40,612 bases of DNA from Streptomyces cahuitamycinicus. GTDB lineage: Bacteria; Actinomycetota; Actinomycetes; Streptomycetales; Streptomycetaceae. The notes beneath the pieces are model-generated. The model did no database searches. It saw only the letters and a program-made list of their open reading frames with translations, and was not told the DNA's origin. Made by a program: the position numbers and the translations under genes. The number at the start of each line of letters is the position of its first letter. The stretch's first letter is position 1. The DNA lies in the NCBI RefSeq assembly GCF_002891435.1, contig NZ_POUC01000023.1:1-40612 (forward strand), written 5' to 3'. Positions 9,934 through 18,354 of this stretch are shown piece after piece.

Positions 9934-10584
9934 TCAGAGGCCGGGGCCGTCCCCGGGCTCCTCCTGGTACGAGTAACGCTGCTCCTGCCAGGGATCGCCG
10001 ACGTTGTGGTAGCCGCGCTCCTCCCAGAAGCCCCGCCGGTCGGCGGTCATGTACTCCACGCCGCGCACCCACTTGGGGCCCTTCCAGGCGTAGAGGTGGG
10101 GCACGATCAGGCGCAGGGGGAAGCCGTGTTCGGCGGTGAGCAGTTCGCCGTCCTTGTGGGTGGCGAAGAGGACCTGTTCGTCGGCGAAGTCGGACAGCCG
10201 CAGGTTGGAGCTGAATCCGTACTCGGCCCACACCATCACATGGGTGACGTCGGCGGCGGGCGGGGCGAGGTCGAGGAGCGTGCGCGCGGGGATGCCGCCC
10301 CACTCGGCGCCCAGCATGCTGAACTTCGTCACGCAGTGCAGATCGGCCACCACGGTGGTGTGGGGCAGGGCCGTGAGCTCCTCGTGGGTCCAGCAGTGCT
10401 TGCCGCCGCCGGCGGTGGCGCCGAAGACCCGGAACTCCCAGCGCTCGGGCCGGAACTTGGGGACGGGCCCGTAGTGCGTGACCGGCCAGCCGCGTTGCAG
10501 CCGCTGTCCCGGGGGCAGCTCCGGCTGCGTCGCTCCTGCTGGATCGCGCCCTTCTCCCGATTGGTGTTCCAGCGGCTGACCCAT
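9934..10584 (-). CDS. Molybdopterin-dependent oxidoreductase (sulfite-oxidase fold)
   Basis: A 216-aa protein with the oxidoreductase molybdopterin-binding domain of the sulfite oxidase/MsrP (YedY) group. WEFRVFGATAGGGKHCWTHEELTALP leads to DLHCVTKFS, where Cys84 is the expected molybdenum ligand, then EWGGIPARTLLDLA, FATHKDGELLTAEHGFPLRLIVPHLYAWKGPKWV (pterin site) and the end GYHNVGDPWQEQRY. It has no Tat or Sec signal and no dimerisation domain, so it appears to be a cytoplasmic stand-alone form. The substrate is unknown. It converges on the endonuclease with 24 nt between them. Confidence 0.88.
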   Translation of the reverse strand: MGQPLEHQSGEGRDPAGATQPELPPGQRLQRGWPVTHYGPVPKFRPERWEFRVFGATAGGGKHCWTHEELTALPHTTVVADLHCVTKFSMLGAEWGGIPARTLLDLAPPAADVTHVMVWAEYGFSSNLRLSDFADEQVLFATHKDGELLTAEHGFPLRLIVPHLYAWKGPKWVRGVEYMTADRRGFWEERGYHNVGDPWQEQRYSYQEEPGDGPGL

Positions 10585-10662
10585 GACTCCATCCTGACAG
10601 ACCTCGGGTGATGCCCCTGACCGGGCCCACCGCGAAAAAGGACAAACTCAACTAAGCATGCC

Positions 10663-10686
10663 CTTACTTAGTAAGTGGAGACTTAC
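10663..10686. promoter_or_regulatory. AT-rich overlapping dyads upstream of bfr
   Basis: Two overlapping inverted repeats share one arm: CTTAC-TTA-GTAAG (10663-10675) and GTAAGT-GGAG-ACTTAC (10671-10686). The region is strikingly AT-rich against its surroundings and lies 75-100 nt before the bacterioferritin ATG. It looks like a repressor operator, but it does not match the DmdR iron box seen upstream of bfd. Confidence 0.5.
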
Positions 10687-10759
10687 TGGACGATCTTCTT
10701 CACCAGTGGAATCATGCGGCGCAACCTGCCAGTTCCACCGCGTGGAAGGAGCCTCTGCG

Positions 10760-11236
10760 ATGCAGGGCGACCCCGAGGTCCTCGAATTCCTCAACGAGCA
10801 GCTGACCGGCGAGCTGACGGCGATCAACCAGTACTGGCTGCATTACCGGATCCAGGACAACAAGGGCTGGACCAAGCTCGCCAAGTACACGCGTGAAGAG
10901 TCCATCGATGAGATGAAGCACGCGGACAAGATCACCGAACGCATTCTCATGCTGGACGGCCTGCCCAATTACCAGCGGCTCTTCCATGTACGGGTCGGCC
11001 AGACGGTCACCGAGATGTTCCAGGCGGACCGGCAGGTCGAGGTCGAGGCCATCGACCGGCTCAGGCGCGGCATCGAGGTGATGCGCAGCAAGGGCGACGT
11101 CACGTCCGCGAACCTCTTCGAGTCGATCCTGGAGGACGAGGAGCACCACATCGACTACCTGGACACGCAGCTGGAGCTGATCGACAAGCTCGGCGAGGCG
11201 CTGTACCTCGCGCAGCAGATCGAGCAGCCCAGCTAG
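10760..11236 (+). CDS. bfr: Bacterioferritin
   Basis: Bacterioferritin, 158 aa, an iron-storage protein forming a 24-subunit haem-containing shell. All ferroxidase-centre residues of the classical enzyme are at their canonical positions: Glu18, Glu51, His54, Glu94, Glu127 and His130, plus the haem ligand Met52. The frame is open further upstream, but the ATG at 10760 is chosen because GGAAGGAG lies 8 nt before it and the protein then begins MQGDPEVLEFLNEQLTGELTAINQY, as in the family. It is convergent with bfd. An AT-rich palindromic cluster upstream is a candidate operator. Confidence 0.97.
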   Translation: MQGDPEVLEFLNEQLTGELTAINQYWLHYRIQDNKGWTKLAKYTREESIDEMKHADKITERILMLDGLPNYQRLFHVRVGQTVTEMFQADRQVEVEAIDRLRRGIEVMRSKGDVTSANLFESILEDEEHHIDYLDTQLELIDKLGEALYLAQQIEQPS

Positions 11237-11240
11237 AAGC

Positions 11241-11254
11241 GCTGTCCGGACAGC
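11241..11254. terminator. Short palindrome between bfr and bfd
   Basis: GCTGTCCGGACAGC is a perfect 14-bp palindrome, 4 nt after the bfr stop and 12 nt from the bfd stop. It could form a small hairpin serving as a bidirectional terminator for the two convergent genes. Confidence 0.4.
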
Positions 11255-11266
11255 CCGGCCCTGCCG

Positions 11267-11491
11267 TCAGGCGGCGTCTTCCAGCTCCGTGAGCACCTGC
11301 TCGCCCCGGTCGGCCAGTTCGCGGCGCGGGCAGGCTCCCCTGCCGAGGATGGCCTGGATACGGCGCACACAGGACCCGCAGTCCGTGCCCGCCTTGCAGG
11401 CGGAGGCTATCTGGCGGGGAGTGCAGGCGCCGCCGTCCGCGTGCTGCTTGACCTGCTGCTCGGTGATCCCGAAGCAACTGCAGATGTACAC
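11267..11491 (-). CDS. bfd: Bacterioferritin-associated ferredoxin
   Basis: A 74-aa BFD-type [2Fe-2S] protein, which supplies electrons to bacterioferritin to reduce and release stored iron. It has the family cysteine pattern Cys4-X-Cys6 (VYICSCFGITEQQV) and Cys38-X2-Cys41 (GTDCGSCVRRI), including the typical C-X31-32-C-X2-C spacing. The GTG at 11491 is preceded by GGAGGTGA 6 nt upstream, which decides the start; the longer open frame is not supported. The C-terminal tail after residue 50 is charged and variable. A DmdR-type iron box lies in its promoter, so it should be expressed under iron starvation, when iron must be mobilised. Confidence 0.93.
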   Translation of the reverse strand: MYICSCFGITEQQVKQHADGGACTPRQIASACKAGTDCGSCVRRIQAILGRGACPRRELADRGEQVLTELEDAA

Positions 11492-11538
11492 GCGGTTCAC
11501 CTCCGACGGGTCGTTGTCAGGTGTGCCGTCCCCGTTGA

Positions 11539-11557
11539 CCGGTGAGGCTAACCTAAC
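11539..11557 (-). promoter_or_regulatory. Iron box (DtxR/DmdR operator) of bfd
   Basis: On the minus strand the sequence TTAGGTTAGCCTCACCGGT matches the actinobacterial DtxR/IdeR/DmdR consensus TTAGGTTAGCCTAACCTAA at 15 of 19 positions, including the first 12 without a mismatch. The embedded TAGGTT (11550-11555) could be the -10 box, so iron-loaded regulator would block the promoter. Confidence 0.8.
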
Positions 11558-11591
11558 CTTACCCGTCGGGTCCGGAGCGCAAAAGTGGAGA

Positions 11592-11619
11592 GGGGCGCGG
11601 ATCGTGTGATCCGCGCCCC
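11592..11619 (-). terminator. Intrinsic terminator of aroH
   Basis: A perfect 12-bp stem, GGGGCGCGGATC against GATCCGCGCCCC with a GTGT loop, lies 46 nt after the aroH stop. On the minus strand it is followed by TCTCCACTTTT, giving a short U-run. It also insulates aroH from bfd. Confidence 0.85.
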
Positions 11620-11665
11620 AGTCCATGCCCCGGTAACAGGCGGCCCCGTCACTGGCCCCTGTACG

Positions 11666-13093
<1,428 letters not shown>

Positions 13094-13101
13094 TCATGGG
13101 G

Positions 13102-13107
13102 TAGGGT
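13102..13107 (+). promoter_or_regulatory. -10 box of the trp leader transcript
   Basis: TAGGGT lies 7 nt before the ATG of the trp leader peptide, so the leader ORF probably starts at the very 5' end of the mRNA. No good -35 hexamer is visible at 16-18 nt; TTGAGA at 13069-13074 is too far away (27 nt). Confidence 0.5.
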
Positions 13108-13114
13108 GCGTCGC

Positions 13115-13171
13115 ATGTTCGCGCACTCGACCCAGACCTGGTGGTGGACCGCTCATCCGGCGGCCCGCTGA
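13115..13171 (+). CDS. trpL: trp operon leader peptide
   Basis: An 18-codon ORF encodes MFAHSTQTWWWTAHPAAR. Three consecutive TGG tryptophan codons (13139-13147) are the hallmark of a ribosome-stalling leader peptide. It is followed by alternative RNA hairpins and then the anthranilate synthase gene. When charged tRNA-Trp is scarce the ribosome should stall on the Trp codons and let the antiterminator form. Trp attenuators with leader peptides of this type are known for Streptomyces trpE(G). The ATG is 7 nt after a -10 box, so it is probably translated from a leaderless 5' end. Confidence 0.92.
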   Translation: MFAHSTQTWWWTAHPAAR

Positions 13172-13226
13172 CTGCGCGTACACAAGACTTCGCGAAGGCC
13201 GCCCGAGGGGCGGCCTTCGGTGTTTC
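13157..13226 (+). terminator. trp attenuator (terminator and competing antiterminator)
   Basis: The terminator is a perfect 12-bp stem, 13193-13204 with 13208-13219 (CGAAGGCCGCCC / GGGCGGCCTTCG), followed by GTGTTT. Its 5' arm can instead pair with an earlier leader segment: GGCGGCC (13159-13165, inside the end of trpL) is the exact complement of GGCCGCC (13197-13203). A small CTTCGCGAAG palindrome (13188-13197) also competes. A ribosome stalled at 13139-13147 would leave the early segment free to form the antiterminator, whereas one that finishes trpL would cover it and allow termination. Confidence 0.88.
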
Positions 13227-13267
13227 CCGGGGTCCGTTCCTCTCTCACCGAGATGGAGCACGGACCC

Positions 13268-15133
13268 ATGAACCTGCTCGGCTTGCTGGACGACCCCCGT
13301 CCGTTCGCCCTGCTGCGCCGCCGCACCCCGGGCCACGACCACGAGCTGGTCGAGGTCCTCATCGGCCCGGTCACGCCGCACGACCGCCTCGCCGACCTCC
13401 CCGACCGGAGCCTCGCGCTGGTGCCCTTCCGGCAGATCCGCGAGCGCGGCTTCGACGTCCGCGACGACGGCACGCCCCTGCTGGCGCTCACGCCCCAGGA
13501 GTCGTACGACGTCCCGCTGGCCGACGCCCTGAAGCAGCTCCCGGCGCACGACGTGCGCGTCGGGAACGGCGGCTTCGACGTCGCCGACGACGAGTACGAG
13601 CAGATCGTCGGACAGGTACTGCGGGAGGAGATCGGGCGGGGCGAGGGCGCGAACTTCGTGATCCGGCGGACGTACGAGGGAGAGATCCCCGGGTTCGGGC
13701 GGGCCGACGCGCTGGCCCTGTTCCGCCGGCTGCTGGAGGGCGAGCGGGGGGCGTACTGGACGTTCGTGGTGCACACCGGGGAGCGCACGCTGGTCGGGGC
13801 CAGCCCCGAGGTGCACGTGCGGATGTCCGGCGGCACGGTCGTCATGAACCCGATCAGCGGCACCTACCGCTACCCCGCCGAGGGGCCCACGCCCGAGCAC
13901 CTGCTCGGCTTCCTCGCCGACGGCAAGGAGATCGAGGAGCTGTCGATGGTCGTCGACGAGGAGCTCAAGATGATGTGCACCGTCGGCGACATGGGCGGGG
14001 TCGTGATCGGGCCCCGGCTGAAGGAGATGGCGCACCTCGCCCACACCGAGTACGAGCTGCGCGGGAAGTCCTCCCTGGACGTGCGGGACGTGCTGAGGGA
14101 GACGATGTTCGCGGCGACCGTCACCGGCTCGCCCGTGCAGAACGCCTGCCGGGTCATCGAACGGCACGAGGCCGGGGGGCGGGGCTACTACGCGGGCGCG
14201 CTGGCCCTGATCGGCGGGGACTCCGGCGGCGCCCAGACCCTCGACTCCCCGATCCTGATCCGCACCGCCGACATCTCCTCCGACGGGCGGCTGCGCGTTC
14301 CGGTCGGCGCCACGCTGGTGCGCGGGTCCGACCCGCGGAGCGAGGTCGCGGAGACCCATGCGAAGGCGGCGGGTGTCCTGGCGGCCCTGGGGGTTCGGCC
14401 CGGAAGGCCGCGTGAGGAGTCCGTGCGGCCGCGGCTGGCCGACGACCCCAGGGTGCGTGCGGTGCTCGACGGACGCCGCTCCTCGCTCGCGCCCTTCTGG
14501 CTGCGGATGCAGGAGCGCTCCGCGGAACTGACCGGACATGCCCTGGTCGTCGACGGCGAGGACACCTTCACTGCGATGCTCGCGCACGTGCTGCGCGCCG
14601 GCGGCCTGGAGGTGAGCGTGCGGCGGTACGACGAGCCGGGGCTGCGGGAGGCGGTGCTCGCACATGAGGGGCCCGTCGTGCTCGGGCCCGGTCCGGGCGA
14701 CCCGTCCGACCTCGCCGACCCCAAGATGCGCTTCCTGCGCGGCCTCACCGCCGAGGTGATCCGGAGCGAACGGCAGGGCGTGCTGGGGGTGTGCCTCGGG
14801 CACGAGCTGATCGCGGCCGAGCTGGGGCTGGACATCGTGCGGAAGGAAGTGCCGTACCAGGGGGCGCAGACGGAGATCGAGCTGTTCGGGCGGCGGGAGA
14901 CCGTCGGCTTCTACAACAGCTTCGTGGCGCGCTGCGGCGACGAGGAGGCGGCCGGACTGTCGGCGCGCGGGGTCGAGGTCGCACGCGCCGCCAACGGGGA
15001 GGTGCACGCGTTGCGCGCTCGCGGGTTCGCGGGAGTGCAGTTCCACCCCGAGTCGGTGCTGACGCTGAACGGCGCGGCGGTGGTGCGAGAGCTGGTGGCG
15101 CAGGTGCGGGGCACGGGCGCGCCCTCGGTCTGA
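13268..15133 (+). CDS. trpE: Fused anthranilate synthase (TrpE-TrpG)
   Basis: A 621-aa fusion that makes anthranilate from chorismate and glutamine. The N-terminal chorismate-binding domain shows NPISGTYRYP, ELSMVVDEELKMMC, SSLDVRDVLRETMFAATVTGSP and RGYYAGALALIGGD. A linker near 385-430 joins a class I glutamine amidotransferase with the GPGPGDPSD oxyanion region, GVCLGHE (nucleophile Cys509) and FHPES (His593, Glu595), so the triad is complete. The ATG at 13268 is preceded by GGAG at a 9-nt distance; an in-frame ATG at 13253 lacks a good site. Expression should be controlled by the upstream trpL attenuator. A strong terminator follows directly. Confidence 0.95.
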   Translation: MNLLGLLDDPRPFALLRRRTPGHDHELVEVLIGPVTPHDRLADLPDRSLALVPFRQIRERGFDVRDDGTPLLALTPQESYDVPLADALKQLPAHDVRVGNGGFDVADDEYEQIVGQVLREEIGRGEGANFVIRRTYEGEIPGFGRADALALFRRLLEGERGAYWTFVVHTGERTLVGASPEVHVRMSGGTVVMNPISGTYRYPAEGPTPEHLLGFLADGKEIEELSMVVDEELKMMCTVGDMGGVVIGPRLKEMAHLAHTEYELRGKSSLDVRDVLRETMFAATVTGSPVQNACRVIERHEAGGRGYYAGALALIGGDSGGAQTLDSPILIRTADISSDGRLRVPVGATLVRGSDPRSEVAETHAKAAGVLAALGVRPGRPREESVRPRLADDPRVRAVLDGRRSSLAPFWLRMQERSAELTGHALVVDGEDTFTAMLAHVLRAGGLEVSVRRYDEPGLREAVLAHEGPVVLGPGPGDPSDLADPKMRFLRGLTAEVIRSERQGVLGVCLGHELIAAELGLDIVRKEVPYQGAQTEIELFGRRETVGFYNSFVARCGDEEAAGLSARGVEVARAANGEVHALRARGFAGVQFHPESVLTLNGAAVVRELVAQVRGTGAPSV

Positions 15134-15139
15134 CCCGGT

Positions 15140-15167
15140 CCGGTCGGGGCCGCCCGGCCCCGACCGG
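15140..15167 (+). terminator. Terminator of trpEG
   Basis: A perfect 12-bp stem, CCGGTCGGGGCC (15140-15151) with GGCCCCGACCGG (15156-15167) and a GCCC loop, begins 7 nt after the trpEG stop codon. There is no T-run. Confidence 0.8.
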
Positions 15168-15176
15168 CACCGGGGG

Positions 15177-15313
15177 CCAGGCGGTCGGCCGAAGAACCCC
15201 CCGACCGCCCGACCCACACCGGGCACCGGGCACCGGGCCGCCAGCCCAAGAACAGACCGACCGCCCGACCCGCTTCTGGCGCCGGGCCGTCAGCCGAAGA
15301 ACACCCCGACCTC
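15177..15313 (-). repeat. Three imperfect copies of the pfkA 3' end
   Basis: The last 20 or so nt of pfkA plus its stop region (15282-15313) are repeated imperfectly downstream of the gene at 15233-15264 and 15177-15208, with spacings of 49 and 56 bp. On the minus strand each copy carries the core GGTCGG...GTTCTT(C/G)GGC. The outer copies are not coding. Confidence 0.6.
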
Positions 15314-16318
15314 CTCGTACAGCGCCGGATCCACCGTCTTCAGACGGGACGTGGCGTCCGCGATGGGGACGCGGACGATATCGGTGCCGCGCAGGGCGAC
15401 CATCCGGCCGAAGTCGCGGTCGCGGACGCAGTCGATGGCGTGCAGCCCGAAGCGGGTGGCGAGCCAGCGGTCGAAGGGGCTGGGGGTGCCGCCGCGCTGG
15501 ACATGGCCGAGGACCGTGGTGCGGGCCTCGTTGCCGGTGCGCTTCTCGATCTCTTTGGCGAGCCACTCGCCGACCCCGGACAGCCGGACGTGCCCGAAGG
15601 AGTCCAGTGACCGGTCCTTGAGGACCATGTCGCCGTCCCTCGGCATCGCCCCCTCGGCGACGACCACGATCGGCGCGTACGACGCCCGGAACCGGGAGGT
15701 CACCCAGGCGCACACCTGCTCGACGTCGAAGCGCTGTTCGGGGATGAGGATGACGTTGGCGCCGCCGGCCAGGCCTGAGTGGAGCGCGATCCAGCCGGCG
15801 TGCCGGCCCATCACCTCGACGACCAGGACGCGCATATGGGACTCGGCGGTGGTGTGCAGCCGGTCGATGGCCTCGGTGGCGATGCCGACGGCGGTGTCGA
15901 AGCCGAAGGTGTAGTCGGTGGCGGACAGGTCGTTGTCGATCGTCTTCGGCACGCCCACACAGGGCACGCCGTGCTCGTCGGAGAGGCGGGCGGCCACGCC
16001 GAGGGTGTCCTCGCCGCCGATGGTGATCAGCGCCTCGACCTCCAGCTCGGCGAGAGTCCGCTTGATCCGGCGGATGCCGTCCGTCACCTTCAGCGGGTTG
16101 GTCCGCGAGGAGCCGAGGATGGTGCCGCCGCGGGGCAGGATGCCGCGCACGGCGGGGATGTCGAGACGGACGGTGGCGTTCTCCAGGGGCCCTCGCCAGC
16201 CGTCCCGGAAGCCGGTGAAGTCATAGCCGTACTCCTGCACGCCCTTGCGGACGATGGCCCGGATGACGGCGTTGAGGCCGGGGCAGTCGCCGCCTCCGGT
16301 CAGTACTCCGACGCGCAT
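15290..16318 (-). CDS. pfkA: 6-Phosphofructokinase with PPi-type active-site residues
   Basis: A 342-aa phosphofructokinase of the actinobacterial group III (Amycolatopsis/Streptomyces type). Visible are the nucleotide loop LTGGGDCPGLNAVIRA, RGGTILGSSRTNP, GGEDT (101-105), VPKTIDNDL (123-131) with the catalytic Asp, EVMGRHAGWIAL, and GHVQRGGTPSPFDR. In ATP-specific enzymes residue 104 is Gly, whereas here it is Asp104, and the VPKTIDND loop carries Lys125. Asp104 plus this Lys is the classical signature of PPi-dependent enzymes, so the phosphoryl donor may be pyrophosphate. The ATG has GAAGGGA 7 nt upstream. A dyad operator-like sequence lies 26-40 nt before the start. Confidence 0.94.
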   Translation of the reverse strand: MRVGVLTGGGDCPGLNAVIRAIVRKGVQEYGYDFTGFRDGWRGPLENATVRLDIPAVRGILPRGGTILGSSRTNPLKVTDGIRRIKRTLAELEVEALITIGGEDTLGVAARLSDEHGVPCVGVPKTIDNDLSATDYTFGFDTAVGIATEAIDRLHTTAESHMRVLVVEVMGRHAGWIALHSGLAGGANVILIPEQRFDVEQVCAWVTSRFRASYAPIVVVAEGAMPRDGDMVLKDRSLDSFGHVRLSGVGEWLAKEIEKRTGNEARTTVLGHVQRGGTPSPFDRWLATRFGLHAIDCVRDRDFGRMVALRGTDIVRVPIADATSRLKTVDPALYEEVGVFFG

Positions 16319-16343
16319 GGAACAGTCCCTTCGCCGCAGGTGC

Positions 16344-16358
16344 CTGACGAAGGGTCAG
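16344..16358. promoter_or_regulatory. Dyad CTGAC-N5-GTCAG upstream of pfkA
   Basis: CTGACGAAGGGTCAG differs at only two central positions from CTGACGAATTGTCAG at 4263-4277. Both lie just after the stop codon of an upstream gene and just before the start of the next one on the minus strand. A common regulator is possible. Confidence 0.45.
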
Positions 16359-16371
16359 TGTGACGGGCGCC

Positions 16372-17061
16372 TCACTCGTCGTCGAGGCCGCGCTCTATCG
16401 CGTACCTGACCAGTTCCACGCGGTTGTGCAGCTGGAGCTTGCCGAGGGTGTTCTGGACGTGGTTCTGGACCGTGCGGTGGGAGATGACCAGGCGTTCGGC
16501 GATCTGCTTGTAGCTCAGGCCCTTGGCGACCAGCCGCAGCACCTCGGTCTCGCGGTCGGTGAGCCGGGGCGCCTTGGGTTCGTCGGTGTCGGGGGCCGGG
16601 GCCGGTTCGGAGGCCAGGCGGCGGTACTCGCCGAGGACCAGCCCGGCGAGGCCGGGGGTGAAGACCGGGTCGCCGACGGCCGTGCGGCGGACCGCGTCCT
16701 GGAGCTCGCCCGTGGAGGCCGACTTCAGCAGATAGCCGGTCGCGCCGGACTTCACGGCCTCCAGGACGTCGGCGTGCTCACCGCTCGCGGACAGCACGAG
16801 AACGCGCAGCGCGGGGTTGTCGCCGACGACCTCCTTGCAGACCTGGACTCCGGGCTTGCCGGGCAGGTTCAGGTCGAGCACGAGGACGTCGGGCGCGGCG
16901 GCCTTGGCCCGCCGTACGGCCTGGTCGCCGTCGCCCGCGGTGGCGACCACCTCGAAGCCCGACTCGGCCAGGTCGCGGGCGACGGCGTCGCGCCACATGG
17001 GGTGGTCGTCGACGACCATGACTGTGATCGGGTCCCGCCGGTCCCCGGTGGTGTCCGTCAT
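16372..17061 (-). CDS. NarL/FixJ-family response regulator
   Basis: A 229-aa two-component response regulator. The receiver domain (about 11-128) has the acidic pair VVDDH (16-20), phosphoacceptor Asp63 in VLDLNLPGKPG, LVLSAS and the conserved Lys in YLLKSAS. The C-terminal LuxR-type helix-turn-helix (about 165-225) reads LTDRETEVLRLVAKGLSYKQIAERL, ISHRTVQNHVQNTLGKLQ and HNRVELVRYAIE. I use the ATG at 17061, which overlaps the histidine kinase stop by 4 nt (ATGA) and gives the standard family length; the longer frame runs antisense to nothing meaningful and into the kinase gene. It forms an operon with the kinase. Targets are unknown, and pfkA follows 53 nt later. Confidence 0.95.
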   Translation of the reverse strand: MTDTTGDRRDPITVMVVDDHPMWRDAVARDLAESGFEVVATAGDGDQAVRRAKAAAPDVLVLDLNLPGKPGVQVCKEVVGDNPALRVLVLSASGEHADVLEAVKSGATGYLLKSASTGELQDAVRRTAVGDPVFTPGLAGLVLGEYRRLASEPAPAPDTDEPKAPRLTDRETEVLRLVAKGLSYKQIAERLVISHRTVQNHVQNTLGKLQLHNRVELVRYAIERGLDDE

Positions 17062-18284
17062 CGCTGCTCCGCCTTCCCCCGTGTGTTCGTCTGTTCCTTC
17101 GGTACCTTCATCTCGACCTCCGTGCCCTGTCCCGGCACCGAGACGAGCTCCGCGCTGCCGCCGAGGTCGCTCAGCCGGCCGCGGATGGACAGGGCGACGC
17201 CGAGCCGCCCCTCGCCCTCGGCCTGGACGAGCCGCCCCTCCGGGATGCCGGGGCCGTCGTCCCGCACGGTGACGATCACCTCGTCCGGCTCGTCCTCCAC
17301 CAGGATCCACGCGCGGGCGTCCTCCCCGGCATGCCGGCGGACATTGTCCAGGGCGGCCCCGACCGCCGCGGCCACCTCCCGGGCGGCGGCCGGCGCCAGC
17401 GGCACGGGCGCGCCGGGCTCGGCGAGACTGACCCTGGCCCCGGCGTAGGGCGCGAGCAGGGCGCGCAGGTCGACGGGGCCGCTCGGCTCGGGCTCCTCGT
17501 CGACGGCCCGGACGACCGCGCCCTCGGTGGTGTCCTCCGAGATCCGGGAGACGGGCACGAGACCGCCCGAGACCAGGGTGCGCAGCGCCACCTCCTGCTC
17601 ACCGGCCATCCGGCCCAGTTCGGCCGCCTCTCCCCCGAGTACGGCCCCGCGGCGCTGCACCATCGCCAGCACCTGGAGCACGCTGTCGTGGATGTCCCGG
17701 GCGAGGCGCTCCCGCTCCCTCGTGGCGGCCTCGATCTCCAGGGCGCGGGCGAGGGTGCGCTCGGAGGCGCGGGCGACCTCGACGACGTAGCCGATGGCGA
17801 TGGAGGCGATGCAGACCAGGATGACGTTGTGGACGGTGTCACGGGCCGGGCTGCCGCGCTCGATCAGGTTGGCGACGGCCACGAGGCCGGAGGCGAGGGC
17901 CGCCCAGCGCCAGCCGCCCTTGATGGCGAAGGCGAGAACGGCGCCGGCCGTCCATATCGACGGAAGCGTCGGGCCGCCCGACTGGATCCGCTCGTGGGCG
18001 TCGGCGACGGGCGTGAGCAGGATGCCCACGACGGCGATGGTGAGGTCGGCGGCGAGGAACCGCTTGGTGCAGCGGGCGGCGTTCGCGACCCGGGGCAGCG
18101 TGGCCAGGGTCCAGGTGCCCAGCACGGCGTAGTAGGCGACGGCGATCCAGGGGCGGGGGAACTCGTCGTGGGCGGTGGCGAACAGGCCGACCGCGTACAG
18201 CATCGTCAGCACCCGGTAGGCGGTGAGGGCACGCCACAGCGGCTGCTCGACCGACATCCTCATGACTCGCTCACGCCTGGCCAT
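17058..18284 (-). CDS. NarL-type sensor histidine kinase
   Basis: A membrane sensor kinase of 408 aa. The N-terminal half has four to five hydrophobic segments (roughly 47-64, 79-93, 110-138, 152-170) with very short loops, so it probably senses something in or at the membrane. The HisKA_3 dimerisation domain has RERLARDIHDSVLQVLAMV with phosphoacceptor His199. The HATPase_c domain includes ALDNVRRHAG (N box), DDGPGIPEG (G1 box) and LGVALSIRGRLSDLGG. It is translationally coupled to its response regulator. Three ATG codons compete for the start (18284, 18263, 18257); none has a clear ribosome-binding site. I give the longest. Confidence 0.92.
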   Translation of the reverse strand: MARRERVMRMSVEQPLWRALTAYRVLTMLYAVGLFATAHDEFPRPWIAVAYYAVLGTWTLATLPRVANAARCTKRFLAADLTIAVVGILLTPVADAHERIQSGGPTLPSIWTAGAVLAFAIKGGWRWAALASGLVAVANLIERGSPARDTVHNVILVCIASIAIGYVVEVARASERTLARALEIEAATRERERLARDIHDSVLQVLAMVQRRGAVLGGEAAELGRMAGEQEVALRTLVSGGLVPVSRISEDTTEGAVVRAVDEEPEPSGPVDLRALLAPYAGARVSLAEPGAPVPLAPAAAREVAAAVGAALDNVRRHAGEDARAWILVEDEPDEVIVTVRDDGPGIPEGRLVQAEGEGRLGVALSIRGRLSDLGGSAELVSVPGQGTEVEMKVPKEQTNTRGKAEQR

Positions 18285-18354
18285 CTCCCCCGCCCCCCGA
18301 CCGAAGCCCCGGCTAGGGCTCGGTCCGCCGCCGCTCCGCCTGCGCTTCCTTCTC

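Noticed and set aside
10658..10759. Longer N-terminus for bacterioferritin
   Set aside because: The extra 34 residues run through the palindromic promoter region; the ATG at 10760 has a strong ribosome-binding site and puts all catalytic residues at canonical positions.
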